Source: an uncultured Desulfuromonas sp.
GTDB taxonomy: Bacteria; Desulfobacterota; Desulfuromonadia; Desulfuromonadales; Desulfuromonadaceae
Direction of reading: 5' to 3'
NCBI RefSeq assembly: GCF_963676955.1
Contig: NZ_OY781461.1
Span: 1,064,001 to 1,128,000 of the forward strand
DNA: 64,000 nucleotides
Made by a program: the position numbers and the translations under genes. The first letter of the stretch is position 1. Each line of letters starts with the position of its first letter. The notes under the pieces are model-generated. The model had not been told where the DNA came from, did not search any database, and saw only the letters and a list, made by a program, of their open reading frames with translations. Below, one piece after another: positions 35,401-43,211 of this stretch.

Positions 35401-35896
35401 CCAGCGGAACGGAGCGATAGCCGAGATCGTGAAGCCGTTGCTGCAACTGATGGCGATCATACTCCTCTTCGAGCACCAGTTCCTCACACAAAGTGTGCAA
35501 CGCCTGGCGGGGAATGATGCGCTGCTGCAGAGCTGCCGGGGTCGTTACGACCGCTTCAACCTCACCCTGTAACAATCCATGCAGGGTGGCCAACCGCGTC
35601 GCTTCGATTTCGCTGTGGGGGATCAGTGGTTCAAAGGGGGCCATTTCCCAGTGGGGAAACAGGCGAACGGCTTCAGGACGGGCACTGAAAAAAGCCAGCT
35701 CAGCCGTCAGTTGTCTGGCCTGCTCAAGATCCGCAACCACTACAAGGATCGCCGGTCTTGACGGTGCCAGCAGCCCGGCGAGAAACCGTGCGGCAGCGCA
35801 ACCGTGCAAGCCGAGAACCTCGGCCGTGCCACAGAGTCCGTTAAACGTCTGAATAAATGAATGCCGGGTGGTATGCGCCTGCTCTTCACTGGCCAT
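32420..35896 (-). CDS. mfd: Transcription-repair coupling factor Mfd
   Basis: 1158 residues from the ATG at 35896 (GGGAG five bases upstream). Domains: UvrB-like N-terminal region with HSEIEATRLATLHGL; a CarD/RID RNA polymerase-binding domain beginning at LKERDYVVHADHGIGLYLGLEQL; helicase motifs with Walker A GDVGYGKTE, the Walker B region DEEQRFGV and SATPIPRTL; GRVGRS; and the C-terminal TRCF domain. It removes RNA polymerase stalled at lesions and recruits UvrA. A rho-independent terminator sits between nadA and mfd, about 18 bases before its start, so its promoter must overlap that spacer. Confidence 0.97.
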   Translation of the reverse strand: MASEEQAHTTRHSFIQTFNGLCGTAEVLGLHGCAAARFLAGLLAPSRPAILVVVADLEQARQLTAELAFFSARPEAVRLFPHWEMAPFEPLIPHSEIEATRLATLHGLLQGEVEAVVTTPAALQQRIIPRQALHTLCEELVLEEEYDRHQLQQRLHDLGYRSVPLVEDRGTYSFRGDILDLFPPTLEQPVRIDFFGDYIERMRVYDALSQRSGEQQLDRLTLLPSREMVLTGTYLDQFSQQLKQRCDALELPRTKREAILEEVREGLLSPGRSFLLPLNYGQLDSLFDYLATDTVVTIDAPAVEQTLDRFTRSIEQGAAHMAAGEEPYVEPYQLYLAPQELEQQLRMKRRIYLADLHIYDLDHEKTVLRVDSCGNGEFLQQAEPQRIRHLADRLTGWSEQQWGILLVCRRAGQAQRLMDLLKPYGLVPQPLTTLPWNEQRGSVQWVCGELSRGFQLPDEKLAVVTEEEVFGQRVKRRRRDELRAKAALSSLAELKERDYVVHADHGIGLYLGLEQLTSSGMSGDFLKLEYAGGDMLYLPVERIEKVQKYAAGDLQTVRLDKMGGTAWAKTCQKARAAVEEMARELLTIYARREMAEAFTFSAPDDVFRSFEAAFPYEETSDQLAAIQDVLDDMQSGRPMDRLICGDVGYGKTEVAIRAAFKAALDSKQVAVVVPTTILARQHYATFVERFTGYPVHVEMISRFRTPADQKRVLQELVEGKVDVVIGTHRLLQRDVHFKDLGLVVIDEEQRFGVAHKERLKKMRAQVAMLTLSATPIPRTLNMGMIGMRDLSIIDTPPVDRLAIRTYVTRFDDDLIRNAILRELQRGGQVYFVHNRVQSIGAMADFLTTLVPEAKIAVGHGQMAEKELEKVMLGFIEGETNVLVASTIIENGLDIPRANTIIVNRADCFGLSQLYQLRGRVGRSKNRGYAYLLIPGEATLTKDARARLQVLQDLTELGAGFRVASHDLELRGAGDLLGGRQAGQIAAIGFEMYTELLEETIQELKGMESEGRIDPEIRLGLHAYLPDDYVADPNQRLVFYKKMAAAEEEATLYDVVDELQDRYGDVPQPGEILLEMMKLRVELKRLRIDLAEFDGRRLVFGFHPTTTVSPDALLALIQQDPQRYSLSPDFRIAVRLTERGSDLELLDEAKKQLQAFCGP

Positions 35897-35908
35897 GGCA
35901 TCTCCCAA

Positions 35909-35938
35909 AAAACAAAGGGCGTGTCGAAACACGCCCTT
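35909..35938 (-). terminator. Terminator directly upstream of mfd
   Basis: AAGGGCGTGT (35915-35924) pairs with ACACGCCCTT (35929-35938) around CGAA. On the minus strand it is followed by TGTTTTTTGGG. It would end nadA transcripts, or attenuate mfd, whose start codon is 18 bases on. Confidence 0.8.
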
Positions 35939-36107
35939 GACTGTTGACAAACAGTCTCTTCGAGCCCACGGATGGGCGAGTCAAAAACAAGCAGGGGTTT
36001 AACAACTTGTTTTTGTGAGTAAAGCAAAACCGCGTTTTTGCGTAACGGCTAGGACAACGTCCCTGGATGGACGTTGTCCTCAAACTGATGCGTGTCGAAA
36101 CACGCCC
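35919..36107. repeat. Dispersed intergenic repeat, copy 3, bracketed by identical 18-bp palindromes
   Basis: Module A reads GCCCACGGATGGGCGA (35964-35979). GCGTGTCGAAACACGCCC occurs at 35919-35936 and again at 36090-36107, bracketing the element. Inside is another perfect 12-bp hairpin (36051-36062 with 36069-36080). It fills the nadA-mfd spacer. Confidence 0.65.
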
Positions 36108-36132
36108 CCATTGATGCGTCCTGTCTGAAAGA

Positions 36133-37047
36133 TCAGTCACGCGGGATGGCCAGCATCCGCTCCAGAGAGCGTCGTGCCGCCACGCTGATCTCATCGGCAA
36201 CGGTAATCTGCGGCTGCATGGTTTGCAGGCAGGTCAACACCTGTTCAAGAGTCGTCAGCTTCATATCTTCACAGATAAATTCATAATCAGGGAAGAAAAA
36301 CTCTTTGTCCGGATTCTCCTTACGCAATTGACAGAGAATTCCCCGTTCCGTGGCAATGATAAATTTCTGTGTCGCACTGTTGCGGACAAACTCCAGCATA
36401 CCGCCGGTCGACAGAATATGATCGACCTGTTGTAAAACCTGTGGCGGACATTCGGGATGCGCCAGGCACACCGCATCCGGATGTTGTTCGCGACAGGTTT
36501 TGACCTGTTCTACGGTCAGCTTGTCATGCACCGGACAGTAGCCGGGCCACAGGTGACAGACCTTGTCGACATTGGAGGCAATGTAGCTGCCCAGATTGCG
36601 ATCCGGAACCAGAATCACTTCCTTATCGGGCAGCGAACTGACCACCTGAACCGCATTGGCACTGGTGCAGCAGATATCACTCAACGCCTTGGTGGCGGCA
36701 CTGGTATTGACATAGGCGACAACCGGAACGCCCGGATGCTGATCTCGCATCGCCTGCAGGTCCTGCGGATTGACCATGTCGGCCATGGGACAGCCCGCTT
36801 GCCGGTTCGGTAACAGGACCGTTTTGTCCGGAGCCAGAACCGCGGCGCTTTCCGCCATAAAATGAACGCCACAGAAAACGATCACCTTTTTCTCGGTTTT
36901 TGCCGCTTCAATGGATAACGCCAGCGAATCGCCTGTGATATCAGCAATATCCTGAATTTCATCCCGCTGATAATTATGGGCAAGAATGAGCGCATCGCGC
37001 TCTTTGGCCAACCGGAGAATCTCTTGTTTGATCTGTTGTTCAGCCAT
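36133..37047 (-). CDS. nadA: Quinolinate synthase NadA
   Basis: 304 residues from the ATG at 37047. NadA condenses iminoaspartate with dihydroxyacetone phosphate in NAD synthesis. The three [4Fe-4S] ligands are identifiable as Cys86 (AGCPMAD), Cys171 (GYCPVH) and Cys261 (ICEDMK). [21 protein letters not shown] and [11 protein letters not shown] are family signatures. Monocistronic as far as can be seen. nadB and nadC are not in the window. Confidence 0.95.
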   Translation of the reverse strand: MAEQQIKQEILRLAKERDALILAHNYQRDEIQDIADITGDSLALSIEAAKTEKKVIVFCGVHFMAESAAVLAPDKTVLLPNRQAGCPMADMVNPQDLQAMRDQHPGVPVVAYVNTSAATKALSDICCTSANAVQVVSSLPDKEVILVPDRNLGSYIASNVDKVCHLWPGYCPVHDKLTVEQVKTCREQHPDAVCLAHPECPPQVLQQVDHILSTGGMLEFVRNSATQKFIIATERGILCQLRKENPDKEFFFPDYEFICEDMKLTTLEQVLTCLQTMQPQITVADEISVAARRSLERMLAIPRD

Positions 37048-37255
37048 ATCTTTCGTTGTTCCTTTCATTTTTGCGCATAGTAAAGGAAAACAATCCCCGC
37101 TGTCAAACGATTCCAAGCCGTTAATTCCTCGCATTTTTTAAGGATTTAGACTTCCATATCAACGGCCGGAACACATCAAACTCTAACGTTTTTAAAAAAA
37201 TATTTAAGACTCTACTTTCCCGCCGGGACTGTGGTAGGGTTGCCAGACAAATTCT

Positions 37256-37283
37256 TGTTTTTTCTGTGACTCTCTGTATACTG
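37256..37283 (+). promoter_or_regulatory. Possible sigma-70 promoter of pal
   Basis: TTGTTT and TATACT are separated by 16 bases, about 75 bases before the pal ATG. This is a moderate match only. Confidence 0.35.
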
Positions 37284-37353
37284 ACAACTGTTTTTAAGAA
37301 TCTGGAAAGAGCTCGTTATCACTGTTGAGTTCATATCAAGGAGATGAATTAAA

Positions 37354-37878
37354 ATGAAAACATTTAAGTTACTGTGCCTTTTTGCGCTGATCCTGATTCT
37401 CGCAGCCGGCTGTGCAAAACCGGTCACTGAAGACACGGGCACTGAAGATGCCTGTAAAGTAACAGATGTGGCTCCCACAACCGAAGCCGTCCCCAGCTAC
37501 ACGGATTCCAGCGTAACGGAAACGGTTGTTGAACCAGTTGCCGCTCCGGTTCTCGGCACGATTTATTTTGAATTTGATCAATATACCCTGTCTGCGGAAG
37601 CCCGCGACACCCTAGCTGAAAATATGCGCTACCTGCAGGCCAACCCCGGAACAACTCTGGTGATTGAAGGCCATTGTGACGAGCGCGGTTCGGATGAATA
37701 CAACCTGGCTCTCGGCGAACGTCGTGCCGTTGCCGCCCAACAATACCTGACCTCCATGGGGGTCGCAACGGATCGCCTTTCCACCATTTCCTACGGTGAA
37801 GAAAAACCTGTCGATCCGGCCAGCACCGAAGAGGCCTGGGCCAAAAATCGTCGTGCTGAGTTTGTACCCAAACCTTAA
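37354..37878 (+). CDS. pal: Peptidoglycan-associated lipoprotein Pal
   Basis: 174 residues with AAGGAGA before the ATG. The lipobox is LILILAAGC with lipidated Cys21. A 45-residue linker precedes an OmpA-like peptidoglycan-binding domain starting at TIYFEFDQYTLS, with IEGHCDERGSDEYNLALGERRA and the C-terminal NRRAEFV. It tethers the outer membrane to peptidoglycan as part of Tol-Pal. cpoB follows, but tolQRAB are not adjacent; nadA is upstream on the other strand. Confidence 0.95.
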   Translation: MKTFKLLCLFALILILAAGCAKPVTEDTGTEDACKVTDVAPTTEAVPSYTDSSVTETVVEPVAAPVLGTIYFEFDQYTLSAEARDTLAENMRYLQANPGTTLVIEGHCDERGSDEYNLALGERRAVAAQQYLTSMGVATDRLSTISYGEEKPVDPASTEEAWAKNRRAEFVPKP

Positions 37879-37906
37879 TTCTTCCCGTTTGACTGAAACA
37901 ACCAGG

Positions 37907-37941
37907 GGGGACTGTGCCTAAAAGGGTACAGTCCCCTTTTT
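37907..37941 (+). terminator. Terminator between pal and cpoB
   Basis: GGGGACTGT (37907-37915) pairs with ACAGTCCCC (37928-37936), followed by five T, 16 bases before the cpoB start. It probably attenuates rather than stops transcription into cpoB, giving more Pal than CpoB. Confidence 0.8.
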
Positions 37942-37956
37942 GTCTGAGGAGACGTT

Positions 37957-38820
37957 ATGCGCCTTTGTTCTTATCTCACTGTAATCGGCATTCTACTACT
38001 GTGCGGCTGTGTTCCTCTGCAACAGACAACCTCCAATCAGGGGGCTGAGATCAATACCCTGAAGCAGCGCCTGGCCGCCTTGGAACAACGCAGCACAACC
38101 CAAACCACATCAACGGACTCCGTTCAATTACGCAATATCGCTCGTCAACAGGCCAACCTGAAGGCAGAGCTCGATACATTGCGCGTTGACCTGCAAAGCC
38201 TGACCGGACGGATGGAAGACCAGCAACATGGCATCATGCAGTTGCGCGAAGAACTCACTCTGGCACAGAACGATCTCAGCCTGCGTGTTGCCGCTTTGGA
38301 ACAGGCCCAGAACCAATCACCAGTCCCGCCGGCACCGCAACCGCCCAGCACCACCGCGCAACCTCCTGTGCTGGAAACGCCTGAGCCCGTTGCACCTGTT
38401 GTTGAACAGCCTGCTGTTGAGGCAACGGCCGTCACCTCACAGGATCAACCTGAGGAGCTGTACCATCAGGCGTTGCAACTGGTTCAACAGGGAACGGATT
38501 TCACCCGGTCACGCGAGCTGTTTCGCCAGTTTATTCAAACCTACCCGCAACACGATCTGGCCGTTAATGCCCTGTACTGGATTGGCGAGACCCTCTACGG
38601 AGACAAACAGTACGAAAGTGCCATCCTGCAATTTCAGGATGTGATTCAAAAATACCCCAACCACCCCAAAATGCCTGCGGCTCTGATGAAACAGGGGCTG
38701 GCCTTTTATGCATTGGGCGATGTACGCAATGCGAAGATTATTCTTCAAAAGGTGGTCGACAACTATCCCCAGACCCCGGAGGCCGACAAAGCCCAGGAAC
38801 GTCTGAACAGCTGGCAATAA
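37957..38820 (+). CDS. cpoB: Tol-Pal-associated coordinator CpoB (YbgF), lipoprotein form
   Basis: 287 residues. A lipobox (LLLCGC) suggests lipidation. Residues 25-105 form a coiled coil (NTLKQRLAALEQR and similar heptads), then a Pro-rich linker, then about three TPR units from residue 165 (ELYHQALQLVQQGTDFTRSRELF, DLAVNALYWIGETLYGDKQYESAI, ADKAQERL). CpoB coordinates outer membrane constriction and peptidoglycan synthesis; E. coli CpoB is periplasmic rather than lipidated, so the lipobox is a variation. AGGAGA lies upstream of the ATG. Confidence 0.88.
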   Translation: MRLCSYLTVIGILLLCGCVPLQQTTSNQGAEINTLKQRLAALEQRSTTQTTSTDSVQLRNIARQQANLKAELDTLRVDLQSLTGRMEDQQHGIMQLREELTLAQNDLSLRVAALEQAQNQSPVPPAPQPPSTTAQPPVLETPEPVAPVVEQPAVEATAVTSQDQPEELYHQALQLVQQGTDFTRSRELFRQFIQTYPQHDLAVNALYWIGETLYGDKQYESAILQFQDVIQKYPNHPKMPAALMKQGLAFYALGDVRNAKIILQKVVDNYPQTPEADKAQERLNSWQ

Positions 38821-38832
38821 CAAGGAGAGGGC

Positions 38833-39720
38833 ATGTCTGATCAACTGATCCGTGTGTTAAGTCACGACAAACAGATTCGCGCGTCGTTTGCCGTCACCAC
38901 GGAATTGACCAAAGAGATCTGCCTGCTCCAGCAGACCGATCCAACCGCCAGTGTGGCCCTGGGCCGCCTGACCACAGCCGCCGCATTGATGGGCTCCTTA
39001 CTGAAAGGGGAGCAACGTCTCGGCCTGACCATTGAGGGCAATGGACCATTAAAAAAACTCCAGGCGGAGACCGATGCCCACGGTGTCGTTCGCGCCACCA
39101 TTAAGGTGCCGCAGTGCCATCTGCCACCGGTCGATGGCCATTTCAATGTTGCCGGCGCCATCGGTAAGGCCGGCTTTCTTCATGTCACCAAAGATCTCGG
39201 CATGAAGGAGCCGTATCAGGGCATGGTCCAATTGGTCACCAGTGAAATTGCCGAGGATATCGCCCACTATTTCTCCACGTCGGAGCAAACGCCCACCTCA
39301 ATGGCCTTGGGTATTCTGTTGGATCGCTCGGCGCATGTGGCCGCCAGCGGGGGCTACTTTATCCAGGCCCTGCCTGATTGTCCTGACGAGATTCTTGAGT
39401 CTCTCGACAACCATCTGGCGAACCTGCCACCCATCTCTTCGCTGATTCGCGAAGGTGTCTCTCCCATTGAACTGGCCCAACAGGTGCTCAACGACAGTCA
39501 TTTCAAACTCCAGGACACCGTTGATCTTCACTTCCGCTGCAATTGCAGCCGTCGCCATGTGCTGGCCATGTTGGCCGGCTTGCCCGGCGAGGAGCTGGAA
39601 GCCTTAGCCCGGCGATCGGAGGACACTGAAATCACCTGTGAGTATTGCAAGAAAAGCTATCGGTTTACACCTCAGGAACTCAGCCACATCGCTCAAGCCA
39701 AGAGCATGAAGGACAAGTAA
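38833..39720 (+). CDS. hslO: Redox-regulated chaperone Hsp33
   Basis: 295 residues. Hsp33 is a holdase switched on by oxidation of a zinc-bound cysteine cluster. The four cysteines are present as CNCSRR (Cys-x-Cys) near residue 237 and CEYCKK (Cys-x2-Cys) near 271. The N-terminal domain shows TTAAALMGSLLKGEQRLGL and the conserved GNxxxxIQxxGxGPL-like stretch. It sits 12 bases after cpoB, apparently cotranscribed. Confidence 0.94.
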   Translation: MSDQLIRVLSHDKQIRASFAVTTELTKEICLLQQTDPTASVALGRLTTAAALMGSLLKGEQRLGLTIEGNGPLKKLQAETDAHGVVRATIKVPQCHLPPVDGHFNVAGAIGKAGFLHVTKDLGMKEPYQGMVQLVTSEIAEDIAHYFSTSEQTPTSMALGILLDRSAHVAASGGYFIQALPDCPDEILESLDNHLANLPPISSLIREGVSPIELAQQVLNDSHFKLQDTVDLHFRCNCSRRHVLAMLAGLPGEELEALARRSEDTEITCEYCKKSYRFTPQELSHIAQAKSMKDK

Positions 39721-39745
39721 ACATCCCCGGCATGAACGATGGCCA

Positions 39746-39868
39746 ATAGGAAATACTTGATTTTCCTATCAGAGCTGATAGGTTAGCAACTCATCAAAGT
39801 TAGACACGAGTGCTCTGTTAATGCTGAAAATTCGTGTTGATAGAGCACCAGGCAGTTGCATAGGATAA
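39746..39868 (+). ncRNA. Structured leader with mutually exclusive hairpins before the MshEN-receiver gene
   Basis: ATAGGAAA (39746-39753) can pair with TTTCCTAT (39762-39769), while CCTATCA (39765-39771) can pair with TGATAGG (39776-39782); the two stems share bases and cannot coexist. A later GTGCTCT/AGAGCAC arm pair spans about 39,811-39,852. No known riboswitch core was recognised. It could be a regulatory leader or the hslO 3' end. Confidence 0.35.
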
Positions 39869-39895
39869 ATTTCGTCATACGAACAGGTGGATGCC

Positions 39896-40759
39896 ATGGC
39901 AAAGCGAAAAAAATTCGGTGAAGTGCTCGTTGACGAAGGTGTCATCAATGAAAAAACTCTGCAAAGTGCTTTGGCTCAGCAGGCCGGCACAGGAAAACGC
40001 CTGGGACAGATTCTCGAAGAACAAAAGGTCATTTCCGAGCGAGACATTGCTCTGGTTCTTGCCCGACAATTCGGTCTGAAGACCGTTAAAAATATTGCTG
40101 ACCACAACTTTCCGGACAAGATTCTCGATCTTGTCGACAGCGAAAAAGCACTGCAGAAATTGATCTTCCCTTTAAAGGTCGAGGACAAAACCCTCTATCT
40201 GGCCATGGTTAATCCATTGGATATGGAAACCCTTGATACCCTGTCATTCGGCACCGGCCTGCGCATTGTTCCTTATTTAACCACCACCCAGGAAATACAT
40301 GCGGCCATCAATAAGCATTACATGAAATCGATTCAGGTTCCTACTGAAGGAAAGTGGTGGCGCATTATGGTGGTGGACCATCAACTGCCGACATTGGTAG
40401 CGGCCGTCTCGGCTCTCAGCCAGGAAGGCTTTGATGTCGTTCAGTGCGGTAACGCCATCGAAGCCGTGCCGATGGCCGTTCAAGCCCATCCCCACCTGAT
40501 CATTACTGAAGCCAATATGCCTAAAATAAGCGGCACGGATCTGTTTAATTCCCTGAAAAAAAATCCCCAGACTGCAAGCATCCCGGTTATCGCCTTGTCG
40601 GGGCGGGCAACCGCCAAAGAGGAAGCCCAACTGCTCGATATGGGCTTCATTGATTTTATCGCCAAACCAATCAACGCCATCCGGCTGTCCGCCAGGATCA
40701 AGCGGGTGCTGAAATTGCTCTATGAAGATCTCAGCGCTCCTCCGACACGACGGCGCTAA
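39896..40759 (+). CDS. MshEN (c-di-GMP-binding type) domain fused to a degenerate receiver domain
   Basis: 287 residues from the ATG at 39896. Residues 5-60 hold two tandem motifs of the MshEN type (FGEVLVDEGVINEKTLQSALAQQ and RLGQILEEQKVISERDIALVLARQ), which bind c-di-GMP in MshE and relatives; the rest of the GspE N-terminal fold runs to about 145. Residues 155-285 form a receiver in which the phosphorylated Asp is Glu205 (TEANMP), with Asp161, Ser235 and Lys257 retained. Glu at that site usually mimics the phosphorylated state. No ATPase or DNA-binding domain is present. Its 3' end overlaps the convergent radical SAM gene by 29 bases. Confidence 0.82.
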   Translation: MAKRKKFGEVLVDEGVINEKTLQSALAQQAGTGKRLGQILEEQKVISERDIALVLARQFGLKTVKNIADHNFPDKILDLVDSEKALQKLIFPLKVEDKTLYLAMVNPLDMETLDTLSFGTGLRIVPYLTTTQEIHAAINKHYMKSIQVPTEGKWWRIMVVDHQLPTLVAAVSALSQEGFDVVQCGNAIEAVPMAVQAHPHLIITEANMPKISGTDLFNSLKKNPQTASIPVIALSGRATAKEEAQLLDMGFIDFIAKPINAIRLSARIKRVLKLLYEDLSAPPTRRR

Positions 40760-42575
40760 CCAGCCCATAGTCGACCGCCTGCTTAAGCCAGTCACGATAG
40801 TCGTCCTCATCCACGATGGCGCCAAGCTGCATCAGCGCATCACAGGACGGTAATGCCGCACCACAGGGAAAGCGATTCGCGTCAATGCCGTCAATCGTAA
40901 CGCATTGCGCCTGATTGTCACTACGGAAGAACAGAGCGACACTGCCGTTTTGTTCACCGTATTCCGACTGCTCGACCAGATCGCCATCGACAAGCAACCA
41001 TTCATTAATATTGTAGTGAAAACGCTGAATCGTGACCTGGTCCGGCCAGCGCCAGTTTTGCTGCTCCAGTAAACAGTCTTCACCAAAATCGGTACGATCC
41101 GGCTGCGGTAGATCTTCGTCGAGCTGGGCCTGAGCCCAGCAGGCATGAAAACAGATCAGATCGTCAATAGCACCACACAGGTTTTCATGGCCGTTATCCG
41201 CCAGCCAGGCGTGGAAAAAATCCTTCTGCCATTCGACCACCCGCTCACTGGTCAGGGCGTCATCCATCAGGGCGTCGGCTGTCATGCCCCGCGATGTTGA
41301 CAACCAGCGGCCGAACGCCTCAATCATGGCTACGCCACTTTGGTTGACGGCCTGACAGACCTCGAGAAAATAGCCCATGGCACGGCCGGTATTGTAAAAA
41401 ACATCGGTCCAGACCGCCACATAACGGCATTGCAGCATAGCGTCTTCAGACATACTGTCGCTGGAGAGCAGCCGGTAGGGTGGAGCCGCTTCAGCATGGA
41501 GACCGTAATCATTGTGCTTGTGATAAAGTTCTGTGCCGGGTAATACGGCCAGTGGAAACAGATCAATATGGTTGGGCTGCAGTTGCAGGACAAACTCCAG
41601 GCTGTGCTTTAATCCCACCTCGTTGTCTCCGGGCAGGCCATACATCAGATCAATGCCGTAGGTCACCTCGGCAAAGTGCAGCAAAGCAATTTTCTCCTGA
41701 AACAGCTCGGCATCAAAATGACGATGAACATGGCGAACGACATCGGGATTGGCCGATTGCAGACCGATCTGGACGGAACAGTGGATTTCCGACAACAGTT
41801 GGGCCAACTCATCGTCAATAAACTCGATTTTGGCTTCCAGATGAAAATGAATATGTGGGGCAATCCGCTTGATCAGACGCAGCAATTGCTTGCCGCGTTC
41901 CGGCGGATAATTAAACGTGGAGTCCAGCACCCACACCTGGGAAACCCGGTGCTCGACAAACAGGGCTAATTCCCGCTCGAGGCGGGAAAATGGAACGGTG
42001 CGAACACCCTCATCACCCCGCGCGTCAAAGCAAAAGGAGCAGCGAAATGGACAGCCGCGCGATACTTCCCACAAAACGCCTTCGCCCGGCACTAACTCAC
42101 CATCCAACCATGGCGAAACCTGGCGCGTGAGATCGACCGGCTTTTGATTGCGATACAGAGATTTCAGGGCATAATGCCGATCGGCACCCTCGACAATGTC
42201 ACTGATAATCCCTTCCCCTTCACCGCAAACCACAGTATCGAACAGATTAGCGGCAGAAAAGGCCTGAGGGGCCGCCGTCACTTCCGGACCACCGGCCACC
42301 AGAACCAACTTCGGGCAGCGTTTCCTCAGCTCTACGGCCAGGGCGACCATCGCCTGATGGTTCCACACATAGATACTCAACGCCACCAGAGAAGCTCCGG
42401 TGCGCACGATGGCGCCGATCATCTGTTCGAGGTCCTGATGGAGATATAATTCCACCTGGACGACACGGGATTTCACAGAGTCGGGCAGGGAAGCGGCCAC
42501 GGATGCAGTTCCGAGAGGCACCGCCTGGGCACAGGGCCGTACATGCAGCGTGACAAAAGCAATCGGTTTGGACAT
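40731..42575 (-). CDS. B12-binding radical SAM protein of unknown substrate
   Basis: 614 residues. The N-terminal 130 residues form a B12-binding-type Rossmann fold (VALSIYVWNHQAMVAL, VLVAGGPEVTA). The radical SAM core has the cluster motif CPFRCSFC (Cys-x3-Cys-x2-Cys) near residue 177, then SVQIGLQSANPDVVRHVHR and DLMYGLPGD. The 250-residue C-terminus resembles the DUF4080 type found on such proteins. The B12 domain lacks an obvious DxHxxG, so cobalamin binding is uncertain. It is followed on the same strand by nothing; upstream is a coiled-coil protein gene 5 bases away, so the two form an operon. Substrate unknown. Confidence 0.82.
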   Translation of the reverse strand: MSKPIAFVTLHVRPCAQAVPLGTASVAASLPDSVKSRVVQVELYLHQDLEQMIGAIVRTGASLVALSIYVWNHQAMVALAVELRKRCPKLVLVAGGPEVTAAPQAFSAANLFDTVVCGEGEGIISDIVEGADRHYALKSLYRNQKPVDLTRQVSPWLDGELVPGEGVLWEVSRGCPFRCSFCFDARGDEGVRTVPFSRLERELALFVEHRVSQVWVLDSTFNYPPERGKQLLRLIKRIAPHIHFHLEAKIEFIDDELAQLLSEIHCSVQIGLQSANPDVVRHVHRHFDAELFQEKIALLHFAEVTYGIDLMYGLPGDNEVGLKHSLEFVLQLQPNHIDLFPLAVLPGTELYHKHNDYGLHAEAAPPYRLLSSDSMSEDAMLQCRYVAVWTDVFYNTGRAMGYFLEVCQAVNQSGVAMIEAFGRWLSTSRGMTADALMDDALTSERVVEWQKDFFHAWLADNGHENLCGAIDDLICFHACWAQAQLDEDLPQPDRTDFGEDCLLEQQNWRWPDQVTIQRFHYNINEWLLVDGDLVEQSEYGEQNGSVALFFRSDNQAQCVTIDGIDANRFPCGAALPSCDALMQLGAIVDEDDYRDWLKQAVDYGLVSAVVSEER

Positions 42576-42580
42576 CGGTT

Positions 42581-43111
42581 TCAGCGCTTGAGGTTGACGG
42601 TAATCTTCGGTTTACCCTGATCGTTAACGACGCGAAAATTGCATTCGACATTACCGTATTTCTGCCGAATCATTTCTTTTTGCTTGTCGATAAACGATTC
42701 AAGTTGTTCTTTAGAGGGGACATTGCGCTGACACTCGCGGCAGATCGCCTGGTAATCATGATAAACGCGATCAATCTCCGTCTGCTGCGATGCAGAACTG
42801 TCCATACTGCTGGTCTTGTGCCGATGGTAGCGACCTTCATCCATTTCCCGCTGAATCCGGTCCCACATATTCTGATAGGAATAAAAACTTCCACTGAGGT
42901 TCTGAAAACGATATCGTAAGTCGGTTTGCATGATGCGGCGTTGATTGAGACGGCGGATAAACCGCTCAAGGGCTTCACGTTCGCGGATCGGAGCACGCTT
43001 TTCAACACCGGCAAAATATTGCTCATAGCGGATGCGCAAATCTTTGAGCTTCAGTTCGATATCCGCCAGGTGTTGATTGATTTGTTTCCGATCATCAAGA
43101 ACTTTGGCCAA
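42581..43111 (-). CDS. Coiled-coil protein, possibly MXAN_5187 C-terminal family
   Basis: About 176 residues from a TTG at 43111 with GGAGG six bases upstream; the TTG two codons earlier is too close to that site. Residues 1-85 are a long charged helix (INQHLADIELKLKDLRIRYEQYFAG, then RFIRRLNQRRI). The C-terminal part has IDRVYHDYQAICRECQ and ends in a small beta region. The IRYEQYFAG and LSGSFYSYQNMWDRI segments recall a conserved deltaproteobacterial family seen in Myxococcus MXAN_5187; this is from memory and unverified. It is cotranscribed with the radical SAM gene. Confidence 0.55.
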   Translation of the reverse strand: MAKVLDDRKQINQHLADIELKLKDLRIRYEQYFAGVEKRAPIREREALERFIRRLNQRRIMQTDLRYRFQNLSGSFYSYQNMWDRIQREMDEGRYHRHKTSSMDSSASQQTEIDRVYHDYQAICRECQRNVPSKEQLESFIDKQKEMIRQKYGNVECNFRVVNDQGKPKITVNLKR

Positions 43112-43211
43112 CGGCAACCTCCTTATTTTCCCAACCGACTGTGGGGATCACGCTTGACTCCTCCGGTCAATTCGGCTAGAAGAGTTTTAACATATTCTAA
43201 GAGGATATTCT

